DNA of 64,000 nt, from positions 15,120-79,119 of the forward strand of contig NZ_FOQH01000009.1 in assembly GCF_900113695.1 (NCBI RefSeq), given 5' to 3'. Under the pieces are notes generated by a model. That model was not told where the DNA came from and did not search any database. It saw nothing but the letters and a program-made list of their open reading frames with translations. Source of the stretch: Albimonas pacifica. GTDB taxonomy: Bacteria; Pseudomonadota; Alphaproteobacteria; Rhodobacterales; Rhodobacteraceae. The translations under genes were made by a program, and so were the position numbers. This document shows positions 1 through 8,936 of this stretch, in pieces (position 1 is the stretch's first letter; each line of letters begins with the position of its first letter).

Positions 1-131
1 CCCCCGGCGCCCCGTCCGCCGCGCACCGCGCCCCCCCCCTGCCCGCGCCCCCCGGCCCGCGTCCGCCCCGCCCCGCCTCTCTCTCTCACTCCGCCCGCGC
101 CAGGCGCCCCCTGCCCCAGGCCCCGCCGGGA
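1..131. other. C-rich intergenic sequence at window edge
   Basis: Very C-rich sequence with a short CT run around 78-88. I see no credible ORF, RNA gene or regulatory site. It is the left flank of the first large hairpin repeat; any gene it belongs to lies outside the window. Confidence 0.5.
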
Positions 132-338
132 GCGCCTGTTCTCCGGAGCCGTCCATCGCGGATGCCGTAAGAGCGACTCGCCCGCCCCGGTCAAGGATCG
201 CGCAGCGACCCTCCGAAGGAGGGCTTGTCCTTGACCGGGGCGGGCGAGTCGCTCAGGCATCGGACGCGATGGACGGGTCCGGAGGACAGGCGCGGGCGTC
301 TTGTTCTTGGGTGAGTCAGGAGCCCGCCGGAGGCTCCT
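132..338 (+). repeat. Large structured hairpin element, copy 1, with 3' tail
   Basis: Self-complementary element with core 132-293. Outer arms 132-147 and 278-293 pair (GCGCCTGT with ACAGGCGC). Then 149-160 pairs with 265-276, 161-166 (GATGCC) with 256-261 (GGCATC), and 173-197 with 228-252 as a perfect 25-bp stem. The apex holds two small hairpins, 198-208 (TCGC-GCA-GCGA) and 209-223 (CCCTCC-GAA-GGAGGG), joined by CTTG. A conserved tail follows (TTGTTCTTGGGTGAGTC, 301-317) with its own GGAGCC/GGCTCC hairpin. Three more copies occur at 4177, 31661 and 36408. The folding is read directly from the sequence; any function is unknown. Confidence 0.9.
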
Positions 339-381
339 CCAGCAGCCATTCCTCTGCTCCCTCCCCGTGATCGCCCCCCCG

Positions 382-414
382 CCAAGCCCGCCCGCAGGGC
401 GCCTGCAGACCGCC
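382..414 (+). repeat. 33-nt REP-like dispersed repeat, copy 1
   Basis: Matches the consensus CCARGCCCGCCCGCAGGGCG followed by CCTGCGGACCGCC. Five copies lie in this window (382, 4427, 25388, 31561 reversed, 36652). The core can fold as a short hairpin (CGCCC/GGGCG flanked by CAGG/CCTG). It lies just past the tail of large hairpin copy 1, and the two repeat types occur together at four of five sites. All copies are intergenic. Confidence 0.75.
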
Positions 415-428
415 CCTCCCAACGAGAA

Positions 429-450
429 ACGCCGCCCCGAGGGGCGGCGT
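429..450 (-). terminator. Terminator of the SDR gene at 487
   Basis: Perfect inverted repeat ACGCCGCCCC / GGGGCGGCGT with a tight loop, 37 nt past the stop of the leftward SDR gene. On the minus strand it is followed by TTCTCGTT, a weak T-rich tract. It fits an intrinsic terminator for the rhodanese-SDR pair. Confidence 0.7.
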
Positions 451-486
451 CCGGATCGCATTCGGCCGTTCGGCCCAGGGCTCAGC

Positions 487-1257
487 TCACTTCGGCGCCA
501 TGCGGATCGCGCCGTCGAGGCGGATGGTCTCGCCGTTCAGCATCGAGTTCTCGATGATGTGCGCCGCCGTCATCGCGTACTCCTTGGGATCGCCGAGGCG
601 GGAGGGGAACGGCACCTGGGCGCCCAGCGACTTGCGGGCCTCCTCACGCAGGCCCATCAGCAGGGGCGTCAGGAACAGGCCCGGGGCGATGGTGCACACC
701 CGGATGCCCGAGCGGGCGAGGTCGCGGGCCATCGGCAGGGTCATGCCCACCACGCCGCCCTTGGAGGCGGAGTAGCACAGCTGCCCGATCTGGCCCTCGA
801 AGGCCGCCACCGAGGCGGTGTTGATGATCACCCCGCGCTCGCCGTCGTCGTCCAGCGGCTCGGCCGCGGCCATGCCGGCGGCGGACTGGGAGGCGACGTT
901 GAAGGTGCCGAAGAGGTTGACCTTGATGATCTTCATGAAGTGGTCGGGGTTCAGCGGATTGCCGTCCCGGTCCACGGTCTTGGCCGCGCCGCCGATGCCC
1001 GCGCAGTTGATCGCGATCCGCTCCTGGCCATGGGCCTCGCGGGCCTTGGCGAGGCCGGCCTTCACCGACTCGGGGTCCGAGACGTCGGTCTTGACGTAGA
1101 GCCCGCCGATCTCGGAGGAGACCGCGGCCCCCTTCTCGTCGTTGAGGTCGAACAGGGTGACCTTGACGCCGGCCTCGGCCAGGCGCCGGGCGCAGGCCTC
1201 GCCGAGACCCGAGGCGCCGCCGGTGATGACGGCGGACAGACCGCTCTGGAGCTTCAT
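487..1257 (-). CDS. SDR-family 3-hydroxyacyl-CoA dehydrogenase (HSD10-like)
   Basis: 256-aa short-chain dehydrogenase. It most resembles the 3-hydroxy(2-methyl)acyl-CoA dehydrogenase type 2 group, which oxidises 3-hydroxyacyl-CoA with NAD+ in beta-oxidation or branched amino-acid breakdown. Visible features are the N-terminal Rossmann motif TGGASGLG (12-19), NCAG (84-87), catalytic Ser149 and the Y162-x3-K166 pair in CYSASKGG. Asp37 after the second strand favours NAD over NADP. Length is normal for the family. It lies 49 bp downstream of the leftward rhodanese gene, with a terminator after it. The family is certain; the substrate is inferred from similarity and from the oxidation genes in the window. 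Confidence 0.88.
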   Translation of the reverse strand: MKLQSGLSAVITGGASGLGEACARRLAEAGVKVTLFDLNDEKGAAVSSEIGGLYVKTDVSDPESVKAGLAKAREAHGQERIAINCAGIGGAAKTVDRDGNPLNPDHFMKIIKVNLFGTFNVASQSAAGMAAAEPLDDDGERGVIINTASVAAFEGQIGQLCYSASKGGVVGMTLPMARDLARSGIRVCTIAPGLFLTPLLMGLREEARKSLGAQVPFPSRLGDPKEYAMTAAHIIENSMLNGETIRLDGAIRMAPK

Positions 1258-1306
1258 GCTTCTCTCCTGGGAGTTTCTGGTTGCTTGGGGCCGCGAAGGG
1301 GCGCGT

Positions 1307-1708
1307 TCAGCGCTCCTTGGGCTTGATCTCCTCGACCGGGCCGCCGGCTTTCTTCCAGCCGCCGAAGCCGGTCTCGATATGGGCGACGGGGCTCAGCCCC
1401 ATGTCCTGGGCGACCTTGGCCGCGAGCGCCGAGCGCATGCCGCCGGCGCAGTAGAGGACGAACTTCTTGCCGCTCTGGAACTCTTCCTTCGCGTAGGGCG
1501 AGGTCGGGTCGATCCAGAATTCCAGCATCCCGCGCGGCACGTGCCAGGCGCCGGGGACGGCGCCGTCGCGCCAGCGCTCGCGCACGTCGCGGATGTCGAC
1601 GAAGACGACGTCCTCGGCCCCGAGCATCTCGATGGCCGTCTCGGCGGGGATCACCTCCAGCTCCGCGTTGGCGGCGGCGACCATCTCCTTGGTGCTCTTG
1701 ATGGGCAT
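1307..1708 (-). CDS. Rhodanese-like domain protein
   Basis: 133-aa single rhodanese domain protein, probably a cytoplasmic sulfurtransferase. The active-site loop is LYCAGGMRS with catalytic Cys87, and VDIRDVRE (37-44) is the usual first-strand signature. The [13 protein letters not shown]-terminus is typical of single-domain rhodaneses. There is no signal peptide. The sulfur acceptor cannot be told from sequence. It is probably the first gene of a two-gene unit with the SDR. An 11-bp inverted repeat sits about 85 nt upstream of its start. Confidence 0.85.
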   Translation of the reverse strand: MPIKSTKEMVAAANAELEVIPAETAIEMLGAEDVVFVDIRDVRERWRDGAVPGAWHVPRGMLEFWIDPTSPYAKEEFQSGKKFVLYCAGGMRSALAAKVAQDMGLSPVAHIETGFGGWKKAGGPVEEIKPKER

Positions 1709-2066
1709 GGGCGTGCTCCCTGGGCTCCCTGGCGCTGCGCCGGCGGTCGAGCGGGACTCGGGTCCGGCGTCGGTTCACTGGATGGTTAAGGCCCCTGCCG
1801 GCCGACTGCAAGCCGGCCGGCAGGTGAAGCCACGCGGCGAATGCGCTCCCGGATACGCGCCCGCGCGCGGCCGCGCCTCGTCGGTCCCGCCGAGGCGCGG
1901 CCTGTCGGCGGGCGTCGGGCTGCCCTCCCCGGGGCGGCGGCGCGCGCGAGGGGGGCGTTCCCGGCCCCCGCAGGCGCGCAGGCGGGTTGACAGTTTCATG
2001 ACGAACCCATCCAGATGAACAGGATTTCATTTTCGCCGGCGCGCCGGCGCCGTCGCGAGGTTTCCG
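1709..2066. other. Divergent intergenic region
   Basis: Spacer between the leftward rhodanese gene and the rightward membrane protein. It holds the inverted repeat listed separately at 1794-1824 and a TTGACA hexamer at 1987-1992 without a good -10 partner. I see no convincing gene. Confidence 0.5.
1794..1824. promoter_or_regulatory. 11-bp inverted repeat upstream of rhodanese gene
   Basis: CCTGCCGGCCG (1794-1804) and CGGCCGGCAGG (1814-1824) form a perfect inverted repeat around a 9-nt loop. No T-run follows on either strand. An operator or a leader hairpin is possible; the role is unknown. Confidence 0.45.
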
Positions 2067-2804
2067 ATGATCCCCCAGGTCCCGCCGGGCCCCTGGACCG
2101 GCCTGCCGCCCGGCCGTGCGACGGCCTCGCTTCTGGCGGTGGACGCGGCGCTGATCGGCGCCAACGTCGGGCTCTCGGCGCTGTCGTTCCTCGACCTGAT
2201 CGCCTCGGTCCCCGATGCCTGGCGGCTGGAGACCGAGCGCAACCTCGCCGCCGCCTGGACGATCCTGAAATGGGCGGCGCTGGCCACGCTCTGCGCCTGG
2301 GCGGCCTGCCGGGGGCGCGGGGCGCTGCCCGCGGCGCTGGCGGCGGCCTTCGCGATGCTGCTGGCCGACGACGCGCTGGAAGGGCACGAGCGGCTGGGCC
2401 GGGCGCTGGCGGAGGGGCTGTCCCTGCCCGCCCCGCCCTTCCTGCGCGCCCAGGACGCGGGCGAGCTGCTGGTGGTCGCGGCGGAGTGCGCGATCCTCGC
2501 CCTGCTGCTCGCCTGGGCCTGGCGCCGCCGCCGGCAGGGGGACGCGCGGCGCCTGGCGGTGTTCGTCGCGCTCTTCGGGCTGCTGGGCCTCGCGGGGGTG
2601 GTCTGCGACATGGCGCACGAGGCGGTGCGGGCCTGGCCGGTCCCGCGCTACGCGACGGGGGTGGCCGAGGACGGCGGCGAGATGGTCGTGGCCTCCCTGC
2701 TCCTCGCCTACGCCTGGGCGGTCTTCGGCCCCGTCGCGCCGCGGAGCGAGCCCGACCCCGAGCCGGTCGCCGCGCCCGGGTTCGCGCCCGACCCCGAGCG
2801 CTAG
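2067..2804 (+). CDS. Multi-pass membrane protein of unknown function
   Basis: 245-aa protein I do not recognise. It has about five hydrophobic stretches (roughly 18-45, 68-85, 90-110, 130-152 and 162-185, with a further one near 210-225), so it is an integral inner-membrane protein. A basic loop (WRRRRQGDARR) lies between two of them. The C-terminal 20 residues are rich in Pro and Glu and should be soluble. The start is supported by a GAGG box 6 nt upstream. It runs toward the thiolase gene, with only 16 bp between their stops. No catalytic motif is visible. Confidence 0.7.
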   Translation: MIPQVPPGPWTGLPPGRATASLLAVDAALIGANVGLSALSFLDLIASVPDAWRLETERNLAAAWTILKWAALATLCAWAACRGRGALPAALAAAFAMLLADDALEGHERLGRALAEGLSLPAPPFLRAQDAGELLVVAAECAILALLLAWAWRRRRQGDARRLAVFVALFGLLGLAGVVCDMAHEAVRAWPVPRYATGVAEDGGEMVVASLLLAYAWAVFGPVAPRSEPDPEPVAAPGFAPDPER

Positions 2805-2820
2805 CCCCCTCGGCCCGGCC

Positions 2821-4011
2821 TCAGCCCAGCTCCAGCGCCACAGCCGTGCCCTCGCCGCCGCCGATGCAGATCCCGGCCATGCCGCGCTTGAGCCCGCGCG
2901 CCTCCAGCGCATGGATCAGCGTCACCAGGATCCGCGCGCCGGAGGCCCCGATCGGGTGGCCCAGGGCGCAGGCGCCGCCGTTGACGTTGAGTTTTCCGCG
3001 CGGGATGCCGAGCTCGACCTCGGCGGCCATCGGGACCACTGCAAAAGCCTCGTTGACCTCCCACAGGTCGACGTCGTCCATGCTCCAGCCGACCCGCTCC
3101 ATCAGCTTCCGCATGGCCGGCGCGGGCGCGGTCGAGAACCAGGCCGGCGCCTGCGCGTGGGAGGCGTGGCCCAGGATCGTGGCCTTCACCGTCAGCCCCA
3201 GCCGCTCCGCTTCCGATCGGCGCATCAGCGTCAACGCGGCGGCGCCGTCGGAGATCGAAGAGCTGTTGGCGGGCGTCACGGTGCCGTCCTTGCGGAACGC
3301 GGGCTTGAGGGTGGGGATCTTGTCGGGGCGGGCGTTGCGGGGCTGCTCGTCGGTGGCGACCTCGACCTCGCCCTTGCGCGTGCGGACCACGACCGGGGCC
3401 ACCTCCGCCGCGAAGCCGCCGTCGGTCTGGGCGCGCAGCGCCTCCGACAGGCTGCGGATCGCGTATTCGTCCTGCGCTTCCCGCGTGAACTGGAACTTCT
3501 CGGCGCAGTCCTCGGCGAAGGTCCCCATCAGGCGGCCCTTGTCGTAGGCGTCCTCGAGCCCGTCGAGGAACATGTGGTCCTTGACCTCGGAATGCCCCAG
3601 CCGGGCGCCGCCGCGCATCTTGGGCAGGAGATAGGGCGCATTGGACATGCTCTCCATGCCCCCTGCGACCATCACGGTCTGCGAGCCTGCCAGAAGCTGG
3701 TCATGGGCCATCATCACCGTGCGCATCCCCGAGCCGCACATCTTGTTGAGCGTCGAGGCCGGGACCTCCTCGCCCAGCCCCGCGGCGAAGCCGGCCTGCC
3801 GCGCGGGCGCCTGGCCCTGCCCGGCGGGCAGGACGCAGCCCATCAGCAGCTCGCCCACCTGGCCCGGCTCGACGCCCGCCCGCTCCAGCGCCGCGCGGAT
3901 GGCGACGCCGCCGAGCTCGGCGGCCGTGGCGCCGGAGAGCTCGCCCTGGAACCCTCCCATGGGCGTGCGCGCCGCGCCCACGACGACGACGGGATCTTCG
4001 GAAACGGACAT
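2821..4011 (-). CDS. Acetyl-CoA C-acyltransferase (thiolase)
   Basis: 396-aa thiolase that cleaves 3-ketoacyl-CoA or condenses two acetyl-CoA. All catalytic residues are present: nucleophile Cys92 ([10 protein letters not shown]), His352 ([10 protein letters not shown]) and Cys382 (CIGGGEGTA). NEAFA (320-324) is also typical. An upstream in-frame extension to 4071 is rejected, because the ATG at 4011 has a GGGAGG box at the right distance and the protein then begins like the family. It resembles the biosynthetic/acetoacetyl-CoA type (PhaA/AtoB/BktB), but the direction of use is not shown. It stands alone, with hairpin copy 2 in its upstream region. Confidence 0.92.
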   Translation of the reverse strand: MSVSEDPVVVVGAARTPMGGFQGELSGATAAELGGVAIRAALERAGVEPGQVGELLMGCVLPAGQGQAPARQAGFAAGLGEEVPASTLNKMCGSGMRTVMMAHDQLLAGSQTVMVAGGMESMSNAPYLLPKMRGGARLGHSEVKDHMFLDGLEDAYDKGRLMGTFAEDCAEKFQFTREAQDEYAIRSLSEALRAQTDGGFAAEVAPVVVRTRKGEVEVATDEQPRNARPDKIPTLKPAFRKDGTVTPANSSSISDGAAALTLMRRSEAERLGLTVKATILGHASHAQAPAWFSTAPAPAMRKLMERVGWSMDDVDLWEVNEAFAVVPMAAEVELGIPRGKLNVNGGACALGHPIGASGARILVTLIHALEARGLKRGMAGICIGGGEGTAVALELG

Positions 4012-4176
4012 CGGCGGCCTCCCGGAGTTTCTGGCTGCCGCGACTCTGGCGCCCCCCGCCCGCCCCCGCAAGCGCCCCCCGGGTGCGCGCCCGTCCCCGC
4101 AACCGACGCCCGCCGCCTCTCTCCCCGCTCCGCCCGCCCCGGGCGACCCGGAGCGACGCCGGCCATGCCTCGCAAA

Positions 4177-4380
4177 GCGCCTGTTCTCCGGAGCCGTCCG
4201 TCGCGGATGCCGATCAGAGCGACTCGCCCCCTCCGGTCAGGGATCGCGAAGCGACCCCGCGAAGCGGGGCTTGTCCTTGACCGGAGGGGGCGAGTCGCTC
4301 AGGCATCAGACGCGATGGACGGATCCGGAGGACAGGCGCGGGGCCTGTTCTTGGGTGAGTCAGGAGCCCGCCGGAGGCGT
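4177..4380 (+). repeat. Large structured hairpin element, copy 2, with 3' tail
   Basis: Core 4177-4339, same architecture as copy 1. The central stem 4219-4243/4274-4298 is 25 bp with one G-T pair. Its middle octamer is CCCCCTCC against GGAGGGGG, where copy 1 has CCCGCCCC against GGGGCGGG. The apical hairpins are TCGC-GAA-GCGA and CCCCGC-GAA-GCGGGG. The TTCTTGGGTGAGTCAGGAGC tail follows. It lies in the gap between the leftward thiolase and the leftward glpX. Confidence 0.9.
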
Positions 4381-4426
4381 CTCCGGTCTCCCCCCGATGC
4401 AACGCCCCACCGCAAGCGCCCGCCAG

Positions 4427-4459
4427 CCAGGCCCGCCCGCAGGGCGCCTGCGGACCGCC
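4427..4459 (+). repeat. 33-nt REP-like dispersed repeat, copy 2
   Basis: Full-length match to the five-copy consensus (CCAGGCCCGCCCGCAGGGCG then CCTGCGGACCGCC). It lies about 50 bp past the tail of hairpin copy 2, nearly the same spacing as at copy 1. Confidence 0.8.
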
Positions 4460-4516
4460 CCCCGGCCGCGCCGCGCTCGGCGGCGTCCCCGCGCGCGTCG
4501 ATCGCAAAACGACGAA

Positions 4517-4540
4517 GGGCCCGGCGTCGCCGCCGGGCCC
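4517..4540 (-). terminator. glpX terminator
   Basis: GGGCCCGGC (4517-4525) pairs with GCCGGGCCC (4532-4540) over a 6-nt loop. On the minus strand it is followed by TTCGTCGTTTT. It lies 24 nt beyond the glpX stop and fits an intrinsic terminator. Confidence 0.75.
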
Positions 4541-4564
4541 CCCTTGTCTCGCGTCTCGCGCGCC

Positions 4565-5545
4565 TTACTGGTTGCGCTGGCGATAGCCGATGCGGCGGAC
4601 CGAGCCGGTGCGCGAGCGCATCAGGATGGTCTCGGTCTCCATCCACTCGCCGTCGCGCCGGGCGCCGCGGAGGATCGAGCCGTCGGTGACGCCGGTGGCC
4701 GCGAAGATCACGTCGTCGGTGACCATCTCGGTCAGCGAATACTTCTTGTCGAAGTCGGTGATCCCGGCCTTCTTCGCCCGGCCCCGCTCGTCGTCGTTGC
4801 GGAACAGCAGCCGCCCCTGGATCTGGCCGCCCATGCAGCGCAGCGCGGCCGCGGCCAGCACGCCCTCGGGCGCGCCGCCGGACCCCATGTACATGTCGAT
4901 CCCGGTCAGATGCGCCTCGGCGCAGTGGATGATGCCGGCGACGTCGCCGTCGGTGATCAGGCGGATGGCGGCGCCGGTCTCGCGGACCTCGCGCACCATC
5001 TCCTCGTGGCGGGGCCGCTCGAGGATGCAGCAGGTCACGTCCGAGGGCTTGCCGCCCTTGGCCTTGGCCAGCGCCAGCACCCGCTCGGTGGGGGTCATGT
5101 CGAGGTCGACGAGCCCGGGCGCGTAGCCCGGCCCGATCGCCAGCTTGTCCATGTAGACGTCGGGGGCGTGCAGCATCGAGCCGCGCGGCCCCATCGCGAT
5201 CACCGCCAGCGAGTTCGGCATGTCCTTGGCGCAGAGGGTGGTGCCCTCCAGCGGGTCCAGCGCGATGTCGACGGCGGGCCCGCCGCCCTGCCCGACCTCC
5301 TCGCCGATGTAGAGCATCGGCGCCTCGTCGCGCTCGCCCTCGCCGATCACCACCACGCCCTCGATGTTGAGGAGGTTGAGCTGGGTGCGCATCGCGTCGA
5401 CGGCGGCCTGGTCGGCGGCCTTCTCGTCGCCCCGGCCGACCAGCTTCGCCGCGGCGATGGCGGCGGCCTCCGACACGCGGGCCAGTCCCAGGGACAGCAT
5501 GCGGTCGGCGAAGATGCCGCCGGGTTCCTTGATCGTGTCGGGCAT
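4565..5545 (-). CDS. glpX: Class II fructose-1,6-bisphosphatase
   Basis: 326-aa GlpX-type phosphatase that hydrolyses fructose-1,6-bisphosphate to fructose-6-phosphate in gluconeogenesis, in the cytoplasm. Visible motifs are GEGERDEAP (68-76) and the metal/phosphate site [12 protein letters not shown] (92-103), in a fold close to inositol monophosphatases. The ATG at 5545 is chosen over an upstream extension because it has a GAGGAG box and starts like known GlpX proteins. Many Rhodobacterales carry glpX beside hom; here the two are separated only by the methyl-accepting protein gene (5762-7450), which runs the other way. A function in the Calvin cycle (SBPase activity) is possible in relatives but unsupported here. 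Confidence 0.93.
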   Translation of the reverse strand: MPDTIKEPGGIFADRMLSLGLARVSEAAAIAAAKLVGRGDEKAADQAAVDAMRTQLNLLNIEGVVVIGEGERDEAPMLYIGEEVGQGGGPAVDIALDPLEGTTLCAKDMPNSLAVIAMGPRGSMLHAPDVYMDKLAIGPGYAPGLVDLDMTPTERVLALAKAKGGKPSDVTCCILERPRHEEMVREVRETGAAIRLITDGDVAGIIHCAEAHLTGIDMYMGSGGAPEGVLAAAALRCMGGQIQGRLLFRNDDERGRAKKAGITDFDKKYSLTEMVTDDVIFAATGVTDGSILRGARRDGEWMETETILMRSRTGSVRRIGYRQRNQ

Positions 5546-5761
5546 GGACGCTCCTCGGGTCGCGCATTCCTGAAGGGACCTGACGGCCCCATGGCTTCCT
5601 ACGAAGCGGGGCGCGCGGCGGCAAGGGAAACTCCTGTGGCGCGCGCGCGCGGGCGCCCGGGACCGGCAGGGGCCGGCACGATCCCTCGCCGAGGATCTTG
5701 GCAATTCTTTGGAAAGGACATGGGGCTATTTCCGACGCGACGCATCGAGAGGAGTCGCTGC

Positions 5762-7450
5762 ATGTTCGGATTCGCCCGCCCCGCCTCCCGTGGGAAAGAC
5801 CCGCTTCGCCGGGCGCTGGACGAGGCCTGGGCCGTGATCGAGTTCACGCCCGAAGGCGAGATCCTCGACGCCAATCCCAGTTTCCAGAAGCTGGTCGGCT
5901 ACACCCTCGAGGAACTCGTGGGCCGCCACCACCGCACGCTCTGCCCGCCCGAGGTGACGGGCAGCGACTACTACCGCACGTTCTGGAGCCGGCTGGCGGC
6001 GGGCGAGCATATGGACGGCCGCTTCCGCCGCGTCGGCAAGGGCGGCCGGATCTGCTTCCTGCGCGCCTCCTACATGCCGGTGCGCGACGAGGCGGGCAAG
6101 GTGGTGCGGGTGATGAAGCTCGCCGTCGACGTCACCCAGGACGCGACCGCCGAGCTCGACGCCCGCGGCAAGATCGAGGCGATCTCGCGCGTGCAGGCGG
6201 TGATCGAGTTCGACACCAAGGGCACGATCCTCGACGCGAACGAGAACTTCCTCAAGACCATGGGCTGGCGGCTGGAGGAGATCAAGGGCCGCCACCACCG
6301 CATCTTCATGCCTGAGGGGGAGGCCGACACGGGCGACTACGCCGAGTTCTGGCGCAAGCTCTCCCGCGGCGAGGCCGTCTCCCAGGAATTCCGCCGCCGC
6401 GCCAAGGACGGCGCCGACGTCTGGATCCAGGCCACCTACAACCCGGTGAAGGACCGCTACGGCGAGGTGCGCCGCATCGTGAAGTTCGCGCAGGACATCA
6501 CCCCCCGCGTCACCGCCGTGCGCCGCCTGGGCTCGATGCTCGAGACCCTGGCCTCCGGCGATCTCGACAGCGTCGACGACGCGCCGATGGACCCCGCCTA
6601 CGTGCCCCTGCGCGACGCGGTCCACTCGTTGCGCGGCTCCTGGCGCGACCTGGTCGAGCGGATGCGCTCGGCGATGGACCGCATCAGCCACGGCTCGACC
6701 GACATCCGCGGCAGCGCCGACGACCTCTCCGACCGGGCCGAGCGCCAGGCCGCCACGCTCGAGGAGATCGCCGCGACGGTCGAGGAGCTCTCGGCCACGA
6801 TCAACGCCACCGCCAACAACTCGCGCGACGGCGAGCAGGTGGTCCGCCGCGCCGCCGAGCGCACGGAGGAAGGCCAGCAGGTGATCGAGCAGGCCACCGA
6901 CGCGGTGCGCACGATCGAGGAAAGCTCGAAGCGGATCAACGAGATCAACGGCGCGATCGAGTCGATCGCCTTCCAGACCAACCTCCTCGCCCTGAACGCC
7001 GCGGTCGAGGCCGCACGGGCGGGCGAGGCCGGCAAGGGCTTCGCGGTGGTGGCCTCGGAGGTGCGCAACCTCGCCCAGCGCTCCTCGGACGCGGCCGCCG
7101 ACACGACCCGGCTGATCAAGCAGAGCTCGGCGGACGTCGAGCAGGGCGCGAAGCTGATGGCCTCCGCGGTGGAGGTCTTCGCCGAGATCCGCGGCCAGGT
7201 CGGAGAGCTCGCCCGCAAGATCGCCGAGATCAACGCCGCCAACACCGAGCAGGCCTCGGGCGTGAACGAGATCAACCACGCGATGTCGGAGCTCGACTCC
7301 AACACCCAGCGCAACGCCGAGATCTCGACCCGCAACGCCTCGGCCGCCCGCGACCTCGACCAGGAGCTGGCGACGCTGACCGAGATGCTGGCCTACTTCC
7401 GCTGCACCCCGGCCGGCGGCCGCGCGCGGGCCGCGGCCCGAGCCGCCTGA
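5762..7450 (+). CDS. Soluble methyl-accepting protein with two PAS domains
   Basis: 562-aa chemotaxis-type transducer without any membrane segment. Two PAS domains (about 18-130 and 137-255) share the repeated pattern VIEF-ILDAN-GRHHR, so they arose by duplication. A short HAMP-like linker follows (about 255-310), then the methyl-accepting signalling domain. Its conserved hairpin tip (about 400-442) reads [20 protein letters not shown]. Such proteins signal to CheA/CheW from the cytoplasm, and the PAS domains may bind haem or flavin. No che genes lie nearby. The ATG at 5762 has a GAGAGGAG box; another in-frame ATG at 5720 also has a purine-rich box and would add 14 residues. Confidence 0.9.
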   Translation: MFGFARPASRGKDPLRRALDEAWAVIEFTPEGEILDANPSFQKLVGYTLEELVGRHHRTLCPPEVTGSDYYRTFWSRLAAGEHMDGRFRRVGKGGRICFLRASYMPVRDEAGKVVRVMKLAVDVTQDATAELDARGKIEAISRVQAVIEFDTKGTILDANENFLKTMGWRLEEIKGRHHRIFMPEGEADTGDYAEFWRKLSRGEAVSQEFRRRAKDGADVWIQATYNPVKDRYGEVRRIVKFAQDITPRVTAVRRLGSMLETLASGDLDSVDDAPMDPAYVPLRDAVHSLRGSWRDLVERMRSAMDRISHGSTDIRGSADDLSDRAERQAATLEEIAATVEELSATINATANNSRDGEQVVRRAAERTEEGQQVIEQATDAVRTIEESSKRINEINGAIESIAFQTNLLALNAAVEAARAGEAGKGFAVVASEVRNLAQRSSDAAADTTRLIKQSSADVEQGAKLMASAVEVFAEIRGQVGELARKIAEINAANTEQASGVNEINHAMSELDSNTQRNAEISTRNASAARDLDQELATLTEMLAYFRCTPAGGRARAAARAA

Positions 7451-7570
7451 CGCCAGGGGCCGGCGCCCCCTGCGGGCGCGGCCCCGAGGCGACCCGGCCC
7501 ACGGCCTCGGCCGGTCGGCGATCCCGCCCCCGGCGGCGGCTCCTCTCGGGCGCTCCCCGGGCCCGCCCCC

Positions 7571-7616
7571 GGAACGCGGAAGGCCCTCCCCGGCGCCCGG
7601 GGAGGGCCTTCGTTCC
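7571..7616. terminator. Bidirectional terminator between MCP gene and hom
   Basis: Long inverted repeat with GGAACG/CGTTCC outer arms and an inner AAGGCCCTCCCCGG/CCGGGGAGGGCCTT stem around a CGC loop, with one 3-nt bulge. It lies between two convergent genes, so it probably ends transcripts from both sides. Confidence 0.75.
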
Positions 7617-7649
7617 GCGGCGTGTTCCGGTCCCCTGCGGGCCGTCGCC

Positions 7650-8936
7650 TCAGAGGATCTCGACGCGAAGCGCCATCGGCGCGTCGATGCATTCCTCCAT
7701 CGCCCCCAGCCGCCCCAGCGCCCCGTCGAGCGAGGCGCGCTCGGCCGGGTGGGTCACGAAGATCACCGGCGCGGCGCCCCCCTCGTGGTCGTACTGGCGC
7801 ATCTGGCGGATCGAGACGCCCTCTTCGCCCAGCGCCGCGGTCACCTTGGCCAGCGTCCCCGGCGCGTCCTGCAGGGACATGCGCAGGTAGTAGGCCGCCG
7901 CGCCGGCGTCCGAGGCCCGCGGCGCCGCCGCCAGCCGCGTCGCCGGCACGCCGAAGGTGGTCCCCACCTGCCCGCGCGAGATGTCGAGCACGTCCGCCAT
8001 CACCGCCGAGGCCGTCGGCCCCTGCCCCGCGCCGGGCCCCTGGAACACGGTCTGGCCGACGAAATCGCCCTCGACCACCACCGCGTTGGTGACCCCCGCC
8101 AGGAGCCCGATCGAGCTCCCCGCCGGCACCAGGCAGGGCGTCATGCGCTGCTCCAGCCCCAGGGGCGTCATCTTGGCGACGCCGAGCAGCTTGATGCGGA
8201 AGCCCATGTCGCGGGCCTGGTGGATGTCGGTCAGCGAGATCCGGTCGATGCCCTCGGTCTGCACGCCGGGGAAGTCGACGCGCGTGCCGTAGGCGATCGC
8301 GGCCAGCAGCGCCAGCTTGTGGGCCGCGTCGATGCCGCCCACGTCGAAGGTCGGGTCGGCCTCGGCGTAGCCCAGGCGCTGCGCGTCCTCCAGCACCGTC
8401 TCGTAGGGGGCCTCGGTCGCCTCCATCTCGGTGAGGATGTAGTTGCAGGTGCCGTTCATCACGCCCATCAGGCGCTCGATGCCGTTGGCGGCCAGGCCCT
8501 CGCCCAGCGCCTTGACGATGGGGATGCCGCCCGCGACGGCCGCCTCGAACTTCAGGGCGCGGCCGGCGGCCTCGGCCTGCTCGGCCATCGCCTGGCCGTG
8601 GTGGGCCAGCATCGCCTTGTTGGCGGTGACCACGTGCTTGCCGGTCTCCAGCGCCGCCTCGACGCAGGCCTTGGCCGGGCCGTCCTCGCCCCCCATCAGC
8701 TCGATCAGCACGTCGACGTCCTCGCGCCGCGCCAGCGCGACCGGATCGTCCTCCCAGTCGTAGCCCGAAAGATCCACGCCCCTGTCGCGGTTGCGCGAGC
8801 GTGCGCAGACCGCCGAGATGGTCACCGGCCGCCCGCCCCGCGCCTCCAGCATCGCGGCATGGGTCTGGACGATCCTGACCACCCCCGCGCCCACGGTTCC
8901 AAGTCCGGCGATGCCCAGGCGGAGAGGTTCGGTCAT
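7650..8936 (-). CDS. hom: Homoserine dehydrogenase
   Basis: 428-aa enzyme that reduces aspartate semialdehyde to homoserine, the branch toward threonine and methionine. It has the N-terminal nucleotide-binding motif GIAGLGTVGAGVV (8-20), the family signature around AAVAGGIPIVKALGEGL, MNGTCNYIL, and a C-terminal ACT domain (about 350-428) that usually mediates threonine feedback inhibition. Length is typical of the monofunctional enzyme. The ATG has an AAGGGG box. It is read leftward into a strong terminator, with a long repeat-filled gap upstream. Confidence 0.94.
   Translation of the reverse strand: MTEPLRLGIAGLGTVGAGVVRIVQTHAAMLEARGGRPVTISAVCARSRNRDRGVDLSGYDWEDDPVALARREDVDVLIELMGGEDGPAKACVEAALETGKHVVTANKAMLAHHGQAMAEQAEAAGRALKFEAAVAGGIPIVKALGEGLAANGIERLMGVMNGTCNYILTEMEATEAPYETVLEDAQRLGYAEADPTFDVGGIDAAHKLALLAAIAYGTRVDFPGVQTEGIDRISLTDIHQARDMGFRIKLLGVAKMTPLGLEQRMTPCLVPAGSSIGLLAGVTNAVVVEGDFVGQTVFQGPGAGQGPTASAVMADVLDISRGQVGTTFGVPATRLAAAPRASDAGAAAYYLRMSLQDAPGTLAKVTAALGEEGVSIRQMRQYDHEGGAAPVIFVTHPAERASLDGALGRLGAMEECIDAPMALRVEIL

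Noticed and set aside
132-293. Large hairpin as an integron attC site or CRISPR-like repeat
   Set aside because: Copies are kilobases apart, not in an array. They lack attC core sites and an integrase, and there are no spacers or cas genes.
1987-1992. TTGACA as -35 box of a promoter for the gene at 2067
   Set aside because: No acceptable -10 hexamer lies 16-18 bp downstream; not listed as a promoter.
3641-5761. In-frame N-terminal extension of the methyl-accepting protein
   Set aside because: It runs antisense through thiolase, hairpin copy 2 and glpX. The PAS domain begins right after the ATG at 5762, which has a good ribosome site.
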